Both the position numbers and the translations under genes were made by a program. A DNA stretch of 64,000 nucleotides from Aphanomyces cochlioides (Eukaryota > Oomycota > Saprolegniomycetes > Saprolegniales > Verrucalvaceae), in the NCBI GenBank assembly GCA_019828595.1, contig JAHQRK010000008.1, positions 310,001 to 374,000 of the forward strand, in the 5' to 3' direction. Below are positions 63,999 through 64,000 of this stretch, piece after piece (the stretch's first letter is position 1; each line of letters starts with the position of its first letter). A model generated the notes under the pieces. The model saw nothing but the letters and a program-made list of their open reading frames with translations. It made no database searches and was not told where the DNA came from.

Positions 63999-64000
63999 GA

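Noticed and set aside
1..64000. CRISPR arrays, bacterial operons or phage defence genes
   Set aside because: No regularly spaced perfect repeats, and the introns and transposon classes are eukaryotic.

Overview
This is a eukaryotic nuclear sequence made almost entirely of transposable elements. Genes carry spliceosomal introns, there are no bacterial operons, and at least eight transposon classes are present. An oomycete (water mould) is the best guess. At 57.7 kb there is an intact gene for the repeated C-x4-C-x9-C-x2-H zinc-binding protein ('WRKY19-like') that is common in oomycetes. At 37.0 kb there is a fragment of the oomycete-style ankyrin family, and Cryptons and two-gene Harbinger elements also fit. 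The assignment is inference; no rRNA or tRNA gene is present to confirm it.

Layout. 0.4-3.0 kb: Harbinger element H1 (intact Myb-like partner gene, broken transposase with a pogo-type insertion). 3.2-3.7 kb: a TTA-flanked MITE. 3.8-9.1 kb: two related Mutator-like (MULE) derivatives sharing a zinc-finger accessory gene. 9.9-16.4 kb: palindromes, MITEs, a dead mariner-like transposase, a pogo remnant, and a palindromic MITE with a solo LTR at its apex. 17.7-19.5 kb: a Tigger-like element with 26-bp terminal repeats. 19.7-23.0 kb: a complete Harbinger element (H2) with both genes intact. 23.6-31.2 kb: a pogo-like element beside a tandemly duplicated 2.5-kb repeat unit carrying a Lys/Arg/Glu-rich ORF, with small MITEs nested inside. 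31.7-36.9 kb: decayed Ty3/gypsy element G1. 37.4-46.1 kb: a MULE transposase gene split by a 7.3-kb, very young Ty3/gyp­sy element (G2). 46.7-49.7 kb: Harbinger H3, split by a hAT element. 50.4-54.7 kb: a Crypton gene split by an unclassified 2.1-kb element with a 4-bp target duplication. 55-57.5 kb: a third partial copy of the 2.5-kb repeat, then unassigned sequence. 57.6-64 kb: the zinc-finger gene, a tandem pair of unknown genes sharing a C-x9-C-x6-C motif, and the end of a chromodomain protein entering from the right edge.

How the parts work together. Most units are self-contained mobile systems: transposase plus Myb-like DNA-binding partner (Harbinger), gag plus pol (gypsy), a tyrosine recombinase with a GCR1_C-like tail (Crypton). 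Target duplications and restored reading frames show the order of insertion at several places (hAT into H3, pogo derivative into H1, the 2.1-kb element into the Crypton, G2 into the MULE). The introns I could place inside transposon genes are strikingly short (31-51 nt).

The most promising new feature is a gene that lies antisense to pol between integrase and the 3' LTR in both gypsy elements. It has a conserved N-terminal region, an Arg/Ser-rich linker and a C-terminal coiled coil. In G2 it starts 125 bp inside the 3' LTR, and in G1 it ends 2 bp from the pol stop codon. Other strong leads are the scrambled reverse transcriptase of G2, the two-gene MULE family, and the unknown gene pair at 60-63 kb. 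All family assignments come from reading motifs by eye, without database searches.
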